The notes under the pieces are model-generated. The model was not told where the DNA came from, ran no database searches, and saw only the letters and a list, made by a program, of their open reading frames with translations. From Cydia pomonella (taxonomy: Eukaryota > Arthropoda > Insecta > Lepidoptera > Tortricidae): DNA of 64,000 bases. The DNA lies in the NCBI RefSeq assembly GCF_033807575.1, contig NC_084725.1:5429001-5493000 (forward strand), in the 5' to 3' direction. The position numbers and the translations under genes were made by a program. Below are positions 44,361 to 56,880 of the stretch, in pieces. Each line of letters begins with the position of its first letter. Position 1 is the stretch's first letter.

Positions 44361-44939
44361 TGGTTAGCTTGGACATTATGCTTATGTATATTATCTATAG
44401 GGTGGATAAAAAGTCGAATACTATTCCCAATTCGAATTAAATCACACTGAACTAAGAATTACACAATTTCAAGTTGACACATACAATGTTAACAACTTAC
44501 AAATATATCGTAAATAACACAAATAACATATTATTACTATCAAGAAAAGTCAATATAATTGCCCTTGTTATTAAACTTCAATTGACAGAATTATCCGGTT
44601 ACTCGAAGAGTTGTCATTTAAATTGTATACATAACCACTTAACATTTACACGATCCAAATAAATAATGTATAAACATTTCCAATTCACTGTGACATTTTG
44701 TTCGAACAAAATACATGGAAGCCGGAATCGAGCTAAAACTTCGCAAAACATTGCAAGCGGATAGAAAACACATTTCCAATAGAAATGGCCATCAGTGACA
44801 CCGTTAACAATATGGCTGGAGGATGCAATATGGCACATGCGCGCTATTCAGTCCACTTACTCATTGCAAGCGAGTCCAACGTTTAGGGGAACTAGTATAG
44901 GTGGTAAAGCGGCCTATGGGTAATGTGCTCTATTTACTT

Positions 44940-45120
44940 CATACTTTTAATAGTTGTTTGTTTACAAGATACCGCTGGAGTGACGAAGCCCAAAAAGACC
45001 TGTCTCAGTGTCCGATCTCGGAATATCCAACTGGCTTGAAGTGGTACAGAATAGGGCAGAGTGGCGCTCTCTATTGACAAACACAAGAGAGCGCCACTCT
45101 GACACAAGTCCTCCTCCTCA
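44940..45120 (+). mobile_element. LINE remnant with embedded 16-bp hairpin
   Basis: A plus frame gives SVSDLGISNWLEVVQNRAEW then RS, resembling a pol tail (W-x-E-x-x-Q-N/D-R-x-x-W-R). CAGAGTGGCGCTCTCT (45057-45072) is perfectly inverted at 45086-45101 with a 13-nt loop. Confidence 0.45.
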
Positions 45121-45175
45121 TTCTCTTTGCGTCACTGAACCAGTGATGTAGTAATAGTAAGTAGTTGTTTGGTTT

Positions 45176-45425
45176 ACAAGGAGGCAAATTAGTTATTTAA
45201 CCCCTCGTGCTGAATGACAGATCCCGAATAAGCGAAAGATTCCAAAATTTTAAACACGAGCGTAGTGAGTGCATTCCAAGTTATCACCCAATTAATTATA
45301 TCAGCCAACACGTAGAATCAACACAAAATTTGCCGCTCTTGTGAATAAAATGCAACTTTTCCATCAGTTTTTGGAGCCTAAAAAGAGCCTATACGAGGTG
45401 GTGCGGTGAAAAATAATACTTTTTT
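45176..45425. repeat. Common interspersed repeat
   Basis: TTAACCCCTCGTGCTGAATG, ACACGAGCGTAGTGAGTGC and TACGAGGTGGTGCGGTGAAA form a block I recall from several lepidopteran genomes. No ORF. Confidence 0.45.
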
Positions 45426-46062
45426 TCATAGTTTTGATAATGATAACACATATATGTACAAATTACTAAATATATGTATGTTTGTATGAACTTGATCAAA
45501 GAAATCTTTGTTTGACTGAGGTAACGCGAGTTATAAACATAAGTACGCGCCACAGCAGTTTATGAAACAAAGAATACAAGAGAAATAATAATAATAACCT
45601 AATTTACCCTAACACATAAGTTGAACCAACGCCGTACCTCCATTGGACGTAAAGACCAAAGCGGATTGTTAAGGTTACCTATATTGTATTTAAATCTCTA
45701 AATATTTTTTATTATTTTATTTTGGTCAAAATTCTATGAAAATATTGCTGACTTCCCATTTAATACGACGCTGTACCCAACATAATTCGTAACCGAAAAG
45801 GTTGCACAAACCGGACCATACCCTGGTTTGACCAATCATTCGACTCACTGCTCAATAAACTTGAGTATGTACGACCATGTGGCACTTTGTATCCGCTGTG
45901 GTCAAGATTGCTTCCTGAGAAACTCTCACACCGTGCACCATTAGACCGGCTGGTTAATGGTGATCTTTTGATCCTAGAGAGAAAACTACCTAGTAGCTGG
46001 GATGAAAGGAAAACAGTGGAAATAATGTATCTAATATGAAAGTGGACGATTTGTCGTTTTCA

Positions 46063-46420
46063 AAGTATAGTAAACACCCCTATAATGGAACAGGCACCAT
46101 TAATGGAATGGTATAGACTAATCCTGTAAAACAAGTATTTACCATCAGTTTTTAATCGCTGGCAATATTTTACCATAAACAAGAGCCAAAGAGCTGCTTA
46201 AGTATAATTTTTCATTGATATTTGTTATTTTGAAAATTAATGGCGCCATACAATCCAGGACTCGAGCAAAAAACCACAGTTTTAATTGGTCAATAATATT
46301 GAAACCAATTGCAGTAGCTTTCATTAAATACATACAAAACATAAAACACGAATTGGACATTTAACTTTTAAAGCGTAAAGCGGTAGAAATTTTACAGGTG
46401 TCAGTGAAATATCAAAAACA
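46063..46420 (+). repeat. Dispersed repeat family I, copy 2
   Basis: Same order of blocks as 43076-43395, with small indels; direct orientation, about 3 kb apart. Confidence 0.65.
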
Positions 46421-46551
46421 CTCGTGCCGTTAACATACTACTTAATTTACAACCCGTCGAACAATCAACCAAAATAAAATGTATTCATCTATAACTTAAT
46501 GATGTTATTCTATTCGTATTGAAAGGCTTGTTTTATCGGCGTTGTCGTGTT

Positions 46552-46716
46552 TAATTTACTATAGCATAATTAAGTTCGAAAATCCAATTGTTACCAAACA
46601 GAAACATAGTTAATTTTATTTGTTGATCGTAACAACTACCTAGTAATTGACTTGTACGTCTTTGCCTCACTTCTTGGTTGCATTCATGGTCCAAGAAACT
46701 ATGCTTTCAATCGCCT
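46552..46716 (+). repeat. Dispersed repeat family J, copy 1
   Basis: TATAGCATAATTAA, CGAAAATCCAATTG, AGAAACATAGTTAATTT, GTTGATCGTAAC and ACGTCTTTGCCTC are shared with 48554-48718. Confidence 0.65.
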
Positions 46717-47436
46717 ATCAGAATTCATTCTGTCACTTCCACGCTGTGCATTATAGAGGTAATACCTGGATTTTCAGCATCTAGTAGTCCCGAGTAATCA
46801 TAGTTATAGAACTTAAAGATATTATAACAGTAGCGCTCAATGATCAGTCACGCTAAGTTTAAACGCAATTCTAAATAACATAGTCACGCTATATTTAAAC
46901 GCAAACTTATAACGGATACACAGCATTCCAGCAATTCCAATAAACAGTCAATTTTCGAGTTAATGCGTTACGAGTCGGTGTAATAAGCAGCCTTTCTACG
47001 TCGCGAACAAAATGACATAAATTACTTATAAGTGTTTCTTGCTTAAGACCTTTTTAATGTGATAGTTTACTTGACAGATGTCGTCCGCGCACGCGTCGCT
47101 TACGGGACATAATTATGATTTCGTTCTAAGTTTAAAATATGTGATACATTGATGCACGCAGGACTCGCAGGTAATTTTAGAAAATGTAGACCATACTTGT
47201 CATTTTAAAATGAAATCAGTTAAAACGTTAGAGTTAAGTGAAATGTGTTACGTGTGATAGTTACCATCATGAAGATAGTGACGGTCAAAATAGCGAAATA
47301 TATCGTAAAAAGCCTTTGTTATCATAGAAATTGGGATAAGTTTTGATATATGTGGCCATTTTTGCCGTCACTATATATAATTATGGTGGCTATACACCAC
47401 CCGATAGCTCTTAATAATATTTACGTTGCAAAAACA

Positions 47437-47679
47437 TTTTCACCACACCAACTGGTAAAGGCCCTCTTGATTGTTCAAAAACTAATGAGAAAGTTGCATT
47501 TTATTCGCATTTGGGGCAAAGTGATCAGATGCAAATTTTGAGTGGTTTGCTTATGTTAGCTGGTAGAATTGACTTTTAAGTGATGATTATGAATGATAAT
47601 TTTTTTATGACATTTGGTTTTGTTTTGATATTTTTGGTATTTCATAGTAAGTATTTTCCTCGCGTTAGTGTGGTGAAAA
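47437..47679. repeat. MITE with TTTTCACCACAC ends
   Basis: TTTTCACCACACCAAC (47437-47452) is inverted as GTTAGTGTGGTGAAAA (47664-47679). The internal GGTAAAGGCCCTCTTGATTG and ATTTGGGGCAAAGTGATCAG belong to a repeat I recall as abundant in Lepidoptera. Repeat-like sequence continues to about 47765. Confidence 0.7.
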
Positions 47680-47981
47680 AATTTGTTTCACTCGGAGGCA
47701 AAGTTTGTTTAACTCTCGTGGCTTGAAACCCTCGCAACACTCAAGATTTTTCTAATTTAGATAAGTTCTCATTTAGATATTGTTTGTGTGTCGTATAATT
47801 GACAGAAGCAGCTAGATTCGGGCAACCAATGTCACTTTGACGTTAGAAATATCGTAAATAGATCTTACTGGGATCACAGCGGGAATCGAAATAAACGTCA
47901 ATTTTGACATGTCGTTTAGTTATCGATCTTTTAAAGACCTTTCCAAGATCTTAAACGTTCTTTGAACCGGGCCGCCGTTCT

Positions 47982-48172
47982 GTACCCCTAGTGTAAATAT
48001 TTTCGACAGCGAAACGTGACGTACGCGTTTGCGTTAAGTGTCATTTTGTATGAGATTTTTGACTTTCCAAAACCTCCCGCTTGGCGCGCTGTTCAAAAAC
48101 CCATACAAAATGAGACTTAACGCAAACGCGTACGTTACGTTTCGCTATCGACTAAATTTACACTAGGGGTAC
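47982..48172. repeat. Hairpin MITE with about 70-bp arms
   Basis: GTACCCCTAGTGTAAAT to TTGCGTTAAGTGTCATTTTG on the left is mirrored by CAAAATGAGACTTAACGCAA to ATTTACACTAGGGGTAC on the right. The loop is about 50 bp. Confidence 0.8.
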
Positions 48173-48553
48173 TGATATCTACATTTATGAGCATTTCATT
48201 GGCGTGATGTTAAATCGTTTCCTACACAAATGCCAATGAATATGTATGTATGGCCATGTTTCCGACACTCTGTTATTTACAAATTTTAATTTTATTATCG
48301 ACGGTTGCCTGTCAACAGAACTTTGCAAGTATTTTTAAATACATGATTTTGAAGGTGAAAGTCGAAGGCCGACTTTATCTCACGTATTGTTTGATGAGAA
48401 TACCTAACAATAGCATGGAATAAATACTGCAGTTTATATTGCTTAACTGATCGAAAGAGCCTTTCAAATTGGTAATTAAAACTGCTGTATACATAGCGTG
48501 TATTTTTGATACGACCGCATAATCAAAGGGTAGTATTAGTATTTTTGGCTTTA

Positions 48554-48718
48554 ATGATTATAGCATAATTAACTTCGAAAATCCAATTGATACCAAAACA
48601 GAAACACAGTTAATTTATATGTTGATCGTAACTACTACCTAGTAACTGACTTCTACGTCTTTGCCTCGTTCTAATAATTTCTAGGTTGCATTCATATGCC
48701 AAGAGACACTATAATTTC
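48554..48718 (+). repeat. Dispersed repeat family J, copy 2
   Basis: Matches 46552-46716 over about 165 bp with scattered changes and one short insertion (TAATAATTTC). Confidence 0.65.
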
Positions 48719-48719
48719 A

Positions 48720-49230
48720 ATCGCCAATCAGAAGTAGTTAGTTTAGGCTTTAATGAACATACTTTCATAGGTTTTATAAAAAAAAGATGACTTTTATTTT
48801 TCATATAAAATAATTAAGGAAGCAATGTATCTGTATCACTACTTTTTTTATATAGGACCTTTATACTATTGTACATACCGGCCCTATCAAGTCCGCATAT
48901 CGTCGTATCAAATCGTTGTATTTAATGATAATGACGCGACATCAAAACTGTCACAAGCTGTGACCATGATGTACGAAACACATTGCCGCTCGAAATAAAG
49001 ACAAAAAATAATGATGCTCTGGTAGTTAAGACTAGCATAAAAAAAACTTTCAGAATTGTTTTATAGTACTAAATCCTACGCCTAGTTTAAGTTTGAGGTT
49101 ATATCAACATATACACTGTAGATAAAAACTGTGTCAAAAATACGTAAAGTAGACGTCGGATTGCCCTGCTGTGTGATTTATGTTTGAAAATATAGGTTAC
49201 ATCGTTCCTAAGCCTGAGGCGGGGACATGG
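48720..49230. other. No supported gene
   Basis: AT-rich; nothing recognised. Confidence 0.4.
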
Positions 49231-49350
49231 TTACATGCACTCCCTCTCCACACGTGAGTACTCTTCTCGACAACAGCTCAATGAGGGTGGCTGCCGCTCT
49301 TCGCCTGGGCTGCGATGTTTGCGAACCTCACATATTTATGTGCGGCACTA
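49230..49350 (+). mobile_element. LINE remnant
   Basis: Plus frames give WLHALPLHT and, after a frame change, LLDNSSMRVAAALRLGCDVC then EPHIFMCGT. This is the L-x-x-x-x-L-R-V-A-x-A-L-R-L-G motif of a non-LTR pol tail. Confidence 0.55.
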
Positions 49351-50290
49351 TGGTTGAGAGTATATCGAAAAATTCTTAACCATAGTGCCGCTCTCAACCG
49401 TATTGCAACCTTATGAGGTACAGAACATCTATGTAATCTATGCTTACATATTTTTCTATGCCTGTACCTACCTAATATTTTTAAAGTTTCGTTTTAACCG
49501 TCAGAACCATACAGATACCATTTGGATTTAGACTCCACCAGCATTGCTGCTACCAGTGGCGGGGCATACATACAAGTCGATTCCCTTTGTCTAATTTTCA
49601 GAAAGATGAGCACTTTTCCTACAGCCCACGAAGCCAAATTAGCTCCAGCTTGGTTAAAAAAATATTTAAAAAACATGAAAAAGTAACCAGTAAAAAAAGT
49701 TTAGCATGAGTCAATCTCAAGGAAAAAAATGTGTCATTACAGAACCCTGTGAGTCCAAAAAAAATTCAAATATTAATTCTGTAAGTAGGCCTCAAGGGCT
49801 CTTTTATAAGTCAATACAACATTTATAGTAACATCATATAGTGACATGACAAATACATAACAACATTTATAAATACAATAGCCAATACCCTGGGCTCCAA
49901 CTTGCACTTGTCTCGGTCGACGTTCCCATAATTATGGCAACCCTGCTACAGCCCACAAAGCCGCCACTGACTGCTACAGTAATGCGACGCGACATTGCTG
50001 CCGACAACAGTGCAGTCAGCAGCAATATCGCTGCAATACTGCTCATAATCAGCCGACTACATTACAGTAGTAAACTATCAAATTTCTTTTTAAATGTCGC
50101 GATATTATCGATAATTGCGTGACCTTTTTTTTATTTTTCCAGTAACGCTCGTGTTGTCTGAATCCGAACGGCACCTTCGTTCAAACCTGAGCTGACGTTG
50201 TTAATTTCCTGCAAAACTGCCTATTTACATACCTGTAACAAAAAATAAATATATCAGTACCGTTTGTTAAGGAGGTCGTTATAGTTTTTA
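49350..50290. other. Unassigned, palindrome-containing
   Basis: GTGCGGCACTATGGTTGAGA (about 49341) is inverted about 25 bp later as TAACCATAGTGCCGC. Around 49970-50090 CTACAGTAATGCG and TACATTACAGTAG suggest a degraded MITE. Confidence 0.35.
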
Positions 50291-50297
50291 AAGGTTG

Positions 50298-50460
50298 CAT
50301 TATAGTATTTTATGCAACAGTTGTATAAGAAGGGTCAAAAAAGGCGAGTGGCGTGAGTTACAATGTGAGCCGGAGCCGAAGGCGTAGGCGAACATTGTAA
50401 AGGAATACGCCACGAGAATTTTTTGACCTACTTATACAACGTTGCATACAATATTTTTCC
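50298..50460. repeat. MITE with TATGCAAC ends
   Basis: TATGCAACAGTTGTATAAG with GGGTCAAAAAAGGCGAG is inverted as CTCGTGGC-side GAATTTTTTGACC and CTTATACAACGTTGCATA. Confidence 0.65.
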
Positions 50461-50469
50461 TACGAGTCA

Positions 50470-51600
50470 ACAAAAATAAATCTCAATTTAGGTAAACAAA
50501 TTACAGCAAAAGTAAGACGCGCGAGCATACCTTGTTACGCGCCCGGCCCGCCCCGGGCCGCGGCCGGCCGGTCGGTGACACCTCCTCGTAACTCATGAGG
50601 CCCTGGTACTTGCTTCTTGCTAAATTAATTTTTTGTACAGTTTTTTCTCAATTTTGGCCACCGTAGCCCACGGAGACTAACAAGCAACGCTAAGCGGTCT
50701 TCGTAGTCTATGGGTGTTGCTATATTACGGGTGTCACATGCCTGTTTCTGACTTATGAAGTAATTATTTTTACTATGCAACCAAATGAATATTTTGTAAG
50801 TTGGCAGCAATGCACTTAGTTTAAAACTGTATTCGTTTTGGTTTTGTTAGGTTGGTAGCCATTAATCGCAGTAACGTTATAGCGTATAAAAGCACAAGAG
50901 CTTTTATGAGGAATAGACAATATAGACTTTTCTTGAAATCTTTTATGTATGTTCTTATATTCGTGTTAATGAATGTATAAATGACAGATAACAGTAGAGG
51001 AGTAGGAAAAGAATATAATCAAACAGGAAGCTCGTAAAAACCAACCCAACTCTACAGAAAGGACACGTAGAGTGGGACCAAGCTCTGTTGCAGTGACATC
51101 TTGTGAAAGGGTCACATATTTACGTCGAATCACCGAAAATATGACGTTAACAATGGCACTTCTTTGACAAGTCAAAACTAGTAGAGAGTTAGCGTAGACA
51201 GACTCAAAAAAAAAATGCCAAAAATGAGCCCCCCACAAAGTTAATAAACACATAAAACAGTGTACATTCTAATTCCAATCACTAATCTACTATGATGAAT
51301 GAGATTTTAAGCGGTGTATGCAATAAATTAGCAGCACATTAGCAAACGCGAACATGATTATGTGAGATATGTTCAATCCTTACATTTCCCACGGTAATTG
51401 CCATAATTACAAGAGCAACGATCTGCGCACACGCAATGTGCTATGGTGCGAGGGATTAGCTTGAGCGGTATATACTGGCTGTAATTTTTAAGTGATACAA
51501 GATATATACGCGATTGTAGTTATTTCTATGACCAAGTTTTACTATAGCAGTAAGTAGGTAACTGTGAAATCACAAATAAGATTTTTGTCAAAAGAATTAT
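50470..51600. other. No supported gene
   Basis: A GC-rich patch at 50530-50580 (GGCCCGCCCCGGGCCGCGG) is isolated in AT-rich DNA. No exon found. Confidence 0.35.
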
Positions 51601-51606
51601 TATTGA

Positions 51607-51859
51607 TATAAGCTTTAATCGCTGACTGTACTTTTCTTTATCAGGCAACTAATAACTCATCGAGATAATTCTAACAAACCCTAACACAATTAGGCTGCGT
51701 TATTGTATCACAGAGTTCATGGCTACCCTCAGGTGTCCAATATCAGATCAGCTCGGAAGTACCTACCATAAATATTGCTGCAGTATCACCAATATGTAAA
51801 TATCAGCCTAATCGAATGGAAGCGGGTCTAATTTAGCTTTTTTTTTATAAAAGCTTGTA
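51607..51859. repeat. Dispersed repeat with AAGCTT TIRs, copy 2
   Basis: ATAAGCTTTAATCGCTGACT and TATAAAAGCTTGTA are the ends; the body matches 18297-18600 (AGGCAACTAATAACTCATC, CAATATCAGATCAGCTCG) with deletions. Confidence 0.65.
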
Positions 51860-51879
51860 CTAGACTCCATACAATTGTC

Positions 51880-52380
51880 GCATTGAACTTTAGTATGGAT
51901 CTAATCTTTTTTTGCGGTTTTAGGGTTCCTCTCATAACAAAAGTTGCTCACAGCAATGTGTGCAGTCGCGTATATTTTATATCACCTAAAACATTAACTA
52001 CAGCCGTTGTTATGAAACTGTATGATATGTGGAGCCCTTTTGTTAACAAATTGTACGAGTTGTGGAGCCCTTTAGTGGTTCTGTGGTTCCATGGGTTTAG
52101 AATCTGTGGTTGAAGAGATACGATGCGATGTGCTTGCGCTTGCAATTAAAACGATGTTGTAATATGTGTATTAAAATAAATTTAATTGAAGAGTTGGTTT
52201 TTTATATTTATACACGAAAATATCAGTGGTTATATAGTTATCAAATACGTGCTAAGAAGCTGGAGATCCTGTGTTCCAATCCTGTTAAGTGCATATTCAT
52301 ATTTGTGAGTGTATCATGATTTTCATATTCTGAGTTTTTGATGTTTCACAAGCCTAAGGCATTTGTGTAAGATTGTAATA
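51880..52380. other. Unassigned with a short internal duplication
   Basis: GTATGATATGTGGAGCCCTT and GTACGAGTTGTGGAGCCCTT (about 52020 and 52056) are near-identical neighbours. Confidence 0.35.
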
Positions 52381-52389
52381 GAGACATTA

Positions 52390-52525
52390 AGGGCTCATTT
52401 AGAAGGTGCGAGAACTCGTATGCGAGTCTCATTAGATTCCGGTACTTTATTGGTCGGCTGAATTTGATGTAACCTTAATAGTCCGCAATGTAACTAAACT
52501 CGCATACAAGTCCGCACGCCGTATA
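52390..52525. repeat. Degenerate MITE
   Basis: GGGCTCATTTAGAAGGTGCG with CTCGTATGCGAGT, and on the right ACTCGCATACAAGTCCGCAC. The interior (GGTACTTTATTGGTCGGCTG) matches a repeat known to me from Lepidoptera. Confidence 0.55.
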
Positions 52526-52529
52526 TAAT

Positions 52530-53580
52530 ATAATAATAATAAAATCAAATACCTTGACTGTACGCTTTCCAGAAAGCATGATTTAAAAAATTTCCTACAT
52601 ACTTAGTAACGCAATACACCACACATCACAGTTGACCGCAATCTCTATGATAAGCTATTGGCACTCCCGCGCACCGCGAAGCGCGAAAACTGCGCAAGAA
52701 CACGAGCGCGAACAAAACTGGGAAGCCATAGCGATAGGTCTTAGATCCAAGCTGATGAAAATTCAACCTTATTGGGACAGCTTAAGGTTTTAAATAAAAA
52801 ACTGATTTACATAAGAGTTGATTTCTAGGTGCTCATTTACAACTTAATCTTATTGCCATTTCTTAAGGTTCACATTAAAAATAGCGCTCGGGCAGATAAG
52901 ACTTCTTCAAAGTAAACGTTCGAATTTTCAGACGGACTTACTAACCATCTTAATGTTATTCAAACCTTAACCCTATCTTTACACCTTTAAAGTCTAATTT
53001 GCAAGAGACTGCAATCATAAGTCGTAAGACATCGACGTTGGGCGCCACTCGTGTGTATTCGACACGACATGATGGCTCACGATCATGATGATAGTGTCGC
53101 GATTAATTTGGACGAGTGATACTGTAATTGGGGACAAGTTCTAAGCTACTTTAGCACGACTACTAACAGATTGCTGCTAGGTGGTCTAACGACCCCAAAA
53201 AAGCTAATAGTTCAATGTAGATAGCTGTCCTTATGGCTTTCTTTGTGTCAGTTTAAAATGTCTAATTTTGTTTACTTACTGAAAAAATTACATGTTTTTC
53301 AATAACTGATATGTAACTAAATGCGTATCAAATTTAAGTGTATAACATTCAAGTGTATTTATCCTTATGTGTCTTATCTTGTAAATAAACGCGATGTTCC
53401 AACTATACCATTCATAGAAATTTAGACATTGTAATGTCAGATGATGCGTTCGTTACTGCGATTACTGATGAAAATCTTATTAGAAATGATGTTCATCAGT
53501 GGTTATTTGGTTGATTTCAAGACTTCGTGAGTTTCTTTAAGTATACAACAACATTTTAAGTAATGATTATTGTGTAAAGT
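52530..53580. other. No supported gene
   Basis: Short AATAAT tract at about 52530; one CpG-rich patch near 52670. Confidence 0.4.
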
Positions 53581-53584
53581 ATAT

Positions 53585-53731
53585 CATGCTAGACCGAGTC
53601 GAGCCCGGGCCGAAGTGTCCGACACATCATTTTCTATGACGGCTGATCGATGATCAACTCATCATGTGGTGCTTTCCATAGAAAACGAAGCGCCAGGAGC
53701 TCAGGCCCAGCCCTGGCCTGGTCTAGCGTGA
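53585..53731. repeat. Hairpin MITE, uninterrupted copy
   Basis: CATGCTAGACC at the left and GGTCTAGCGTGAG at the right; the core ATTTTCTATGACGGCTGATC pairs imperfectly with CATAGAAAACGAAG. Same family as 42545-42822. Confidence 0.7.
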
Positions 53732-53739
53732 GTTACTAA

Positions 53740-55480
53740 CTTGACCAATTCCAGAGGAAAATGTGATAATGTCTTCGAGAAATGCTTGTTTACATGATAG
53801 GACAAGTAAGGATGAATATAGAATATACTTTAGTATGCCAGCAACGCTTCCCGTTTGAATAGTGTCCATCAGTTGATATATATCGTAAAATTGTATGAAT
53901 GTAGCATCGCAAGTAGGTACTTTTACTGACTTATTTTCCTCTCTTTATCTTTTCTAATAAGAAAAAAGTGCAACAAGAATAATGTCAGGATTTTTTTTGA
54001 CTATAAATATGTTTAAATATCTTGTTCGGATGATTATCGTGCTGCATAAATAATTCCATCCATATATTTACAATATACATTTAATTTGCAGTTGTATCAA
54101 CACAAGTTATTGGATTGCATGATTATATATTTATCTTGTTAAACAAGACAGTAGTAATTGAGGAGTTTTCTCAACATTCCAAGGCTTTATTTAACATGTC
54201 ATATTTAAGTGCTTTATGCAGTCATAATATATAAAGATATAGCAGATACTTAAAATCTTGTGATAATATACGCGGAGAACATCAGCGAGCAATGAGAAAA
54301 AATGCTTAAGCCAAATAACATACACGTGTATTACTTCATATACAATGAACTGAGATAAACAAATTTACATAATATATTCCTGGTTCTTAATTGTAATTTT
54401 ATTGAGAGTGACTTTATTAGCTTACTAATCCAATTAATTAATCAAGTCATGCATTAATTTCCTAATAAATTTTTGTATCAACAAACGACAAACGTAATTT
54501 CGAACTAACCTAAAACCACTTCCTGCTCCATTCAATCTGTCTTTAATAGAACAATTTTTTTTATCTTTGCCATTCCTAAAATAATAAACCTTATTAGTCT
54601 TAATTAAAGTTCAAAATCATTAGCTTTAATTTTGTTCATATGTCTTTAGAATGCAGTTTCGTAGGAGGAAATCCAAAAGTTAAAAAAGTAGTCGCAAGGT
54701 CCGAAACGAAATGTCATGCAAGCTTGTCTGAAAGCAGAGGTCGTTTAGTATTAAACAGGTACTTGTAGAATGGCGATCACGGGAAATGACAACTTGTCAA
54801 GTACTATGTACATACTTCTAGGTTGATAGTGTATAGATTTGTAGGAAAATTTTCCGGTTCGAATAAAAAATACTTTTGCAATGATTACTAATTTTTAATG
54901 CTTGTGCAAAAAACGTTTCCTAATCATATTTCAGTTTGCAAAATTTACATCGTTATCTTGATGAAACTGTTACAAATAAATCCGGTCGGTCCGTTTATTT
55001 AAATAATGAAATAATATTCGCCAAAATGTAGGTGCAAGATCAACCGAAAAACCTGACAATAGGAGAGATTATTAATATAATCTTTCACTTTTGACATAAG
55101 CGTCATTACAGCCTTTGAAGATTATGACGGAACATTAACATTCTCAACGTATTCGGAAGTATCCAACCTTTCTCTCGAAAGATGCTAAACGCCATCATTA
55201 AAACATTTCACCGTTTCTACCAAAATGCACAATTGTGAACAATTAAACAATACCAAAACAATCGGTCGTTCCATTCCATTCAATTTTCAAAAACATTACA
55301 CAACGCGCTTCTGCCAAAGTTCCATTAGAGAGTTACGGTCTTACGGTCACCCATTCATTCACTTTCCACATCTCTAGGGCCCGAGGGGCACTTTCACTCG
55401 AATTGGGACGATTGAATGATCATTCAACCGGTGAAAATGTGTTCGTTGACAGGTGGATAGCGTGGTGAATATGACAGCTT
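53740..55480. other. AT-rich, no supported gene
   Basis: No exon, TIR or LINE signature found in this stretch. Confidence 0.4.
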
Positions 55481-55732
55481 TTGTACAAGTTATAATAGTT
55501 TCGGTTTCGAATTGATTTCTAAGGCTATTTGTTTGATTTGTGTTGTATGCCGCGGAGTGAAGCGTCTGACAAAGAATAGTTCATGATTCATTCAGTGACG
55601 AGCAAATATTAGTAGTGCGTAGTGGGGCGTACTGTAACTAGAAGCAAAAACGTGTAATAATGTGACGTGTGACATTTCATTTCATTCTTTTAAAATTAAA
55701 TAAGTATCTTCAGTCCATTTCCTGTCCTTCAG

Positions 55733-55934
55733 AAAATTTCGCCAGTGTGTTAGGAGCTTTAAATACGACTAAGACAGTGTACGGTGATTTTATTAGTCCT
55801 TGTAAAGCGATAGCTGGACTTTACAACTAGCATGTGGACTACCGGCCGTTGACTACAAAATGGGGACTAAACGCGTTTCAAGATTCATACTTCATTCACT
55901 GCACACTACCACATTCGTTTACTGTATAATACGA
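55733..55934 (+). CDS. Candidate 5' exon with late ATG
   Basis: The acceptor cctgtccttcag ends at 55732; an ATG at 55860 (context caaaATGG) opens 25 codons (MGTKRVSRFILHSLHTTTFV...) to a donor CGA|GTAAGC in phase 0. A short upstream ORF starts at 55831. The surroundings look like 5' UTR. The peptide is only weakly signal-like, no following exon was found, and AATAAA occurs soon after (about 56005). Speculative. Confidence 0.2.
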
Positions 55935-56049
55935 GTAAGCTATCGATATTGCACTTTAAACAATATTAATGCGCAACAAACAAACCTTTGCAGCAACAGT
56001 TTTGTAAATAAAATTAAGTGTATAAATGTAAATAAATAAGACAAATTCG

Positions 56050-56630
56050 TGTGCCGTTTTTAATATGTCTGTTTATACTTCAGTTTACAACACAAGTATT
56101 ATCAAAAAAATGGCCTTAAATTTTCCTGGCTAAATCAATACAATGATATAATTTGTATAAATAACTCATAACAAGTACCCGGAAACGTATTGAGAAACAT
56201 GACAAAAGCCAGTATTTCGGATTACCTAATCGACAAAAACCAATTGTTACTATTGACACTGGTCACGAAGTCGTCTTTACGTAAAAACTGGCTAGATCTT
56301 CTTCACAATAATATACAATCGGACTTCGTTTAACACATTAAGCACGTTTTTAATGAAAAAAAAAACTTATTTTATCACATATTATTTAGGGATGGGTGGT
56401 TATCGTGTTGTCATCCGCATAATAAAATAATGACATCATTATTTATATTATTCTAACGTAGTTTATACCTACAATACCTACCCGTATTTACAAGATTGTA
56501 GAAAAATATAAAATGAATTTAGCTCTCACTATGAGTATATAGTGCATTAGCGGTAAATAATGTAACCTCAGATGAAAACACAAATGGGTAAAAACATAAC
56601 AAAACACTTACATTAAAAACTTATAAATAA
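56050..56630. other. No supported feature
   Basis: AT-rich. Confidence 0.4.
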
Positions 56631-56631
56631 A

Positions 56632-56880
56632 AAAAATGCCCCAAGTCGTGATAGCTTGGCAGGGTGCCCAGAAGGCTAGCTGCATTGCCCCGCTGGATAG
56701 CAATGCTTATCCGCTGGGCGAAATACAGGCCAGCTCTCTGGTCACCCGAAGCCTCTATAAGGCGCTTTGCTAACTCCTTATAGAGGCGGCGCGCGCCAGG
56801 CGCCCACGGCCCTAGGGTTTCAACACTTTTAACCCCAAACGCCGCAAATATGTAGCTACTGCCGAGGTTGACATACTTGC
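56632..56880 (-). mobile_element. Retroelement C-terminal fragment, copy 4 (best preserved)
   Basis: An uninterrupted minus frame reads YIFAAFGVKSVETLGPWAPG, ARRLYKELAKRLIEASGDQR, AGLYFAQRISIAIQRGNAAS and LLGTLP. This is the full C-terminal block of an RT-encoding element. It allows the other three fragments to be aligned. Confidence 0.75.
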
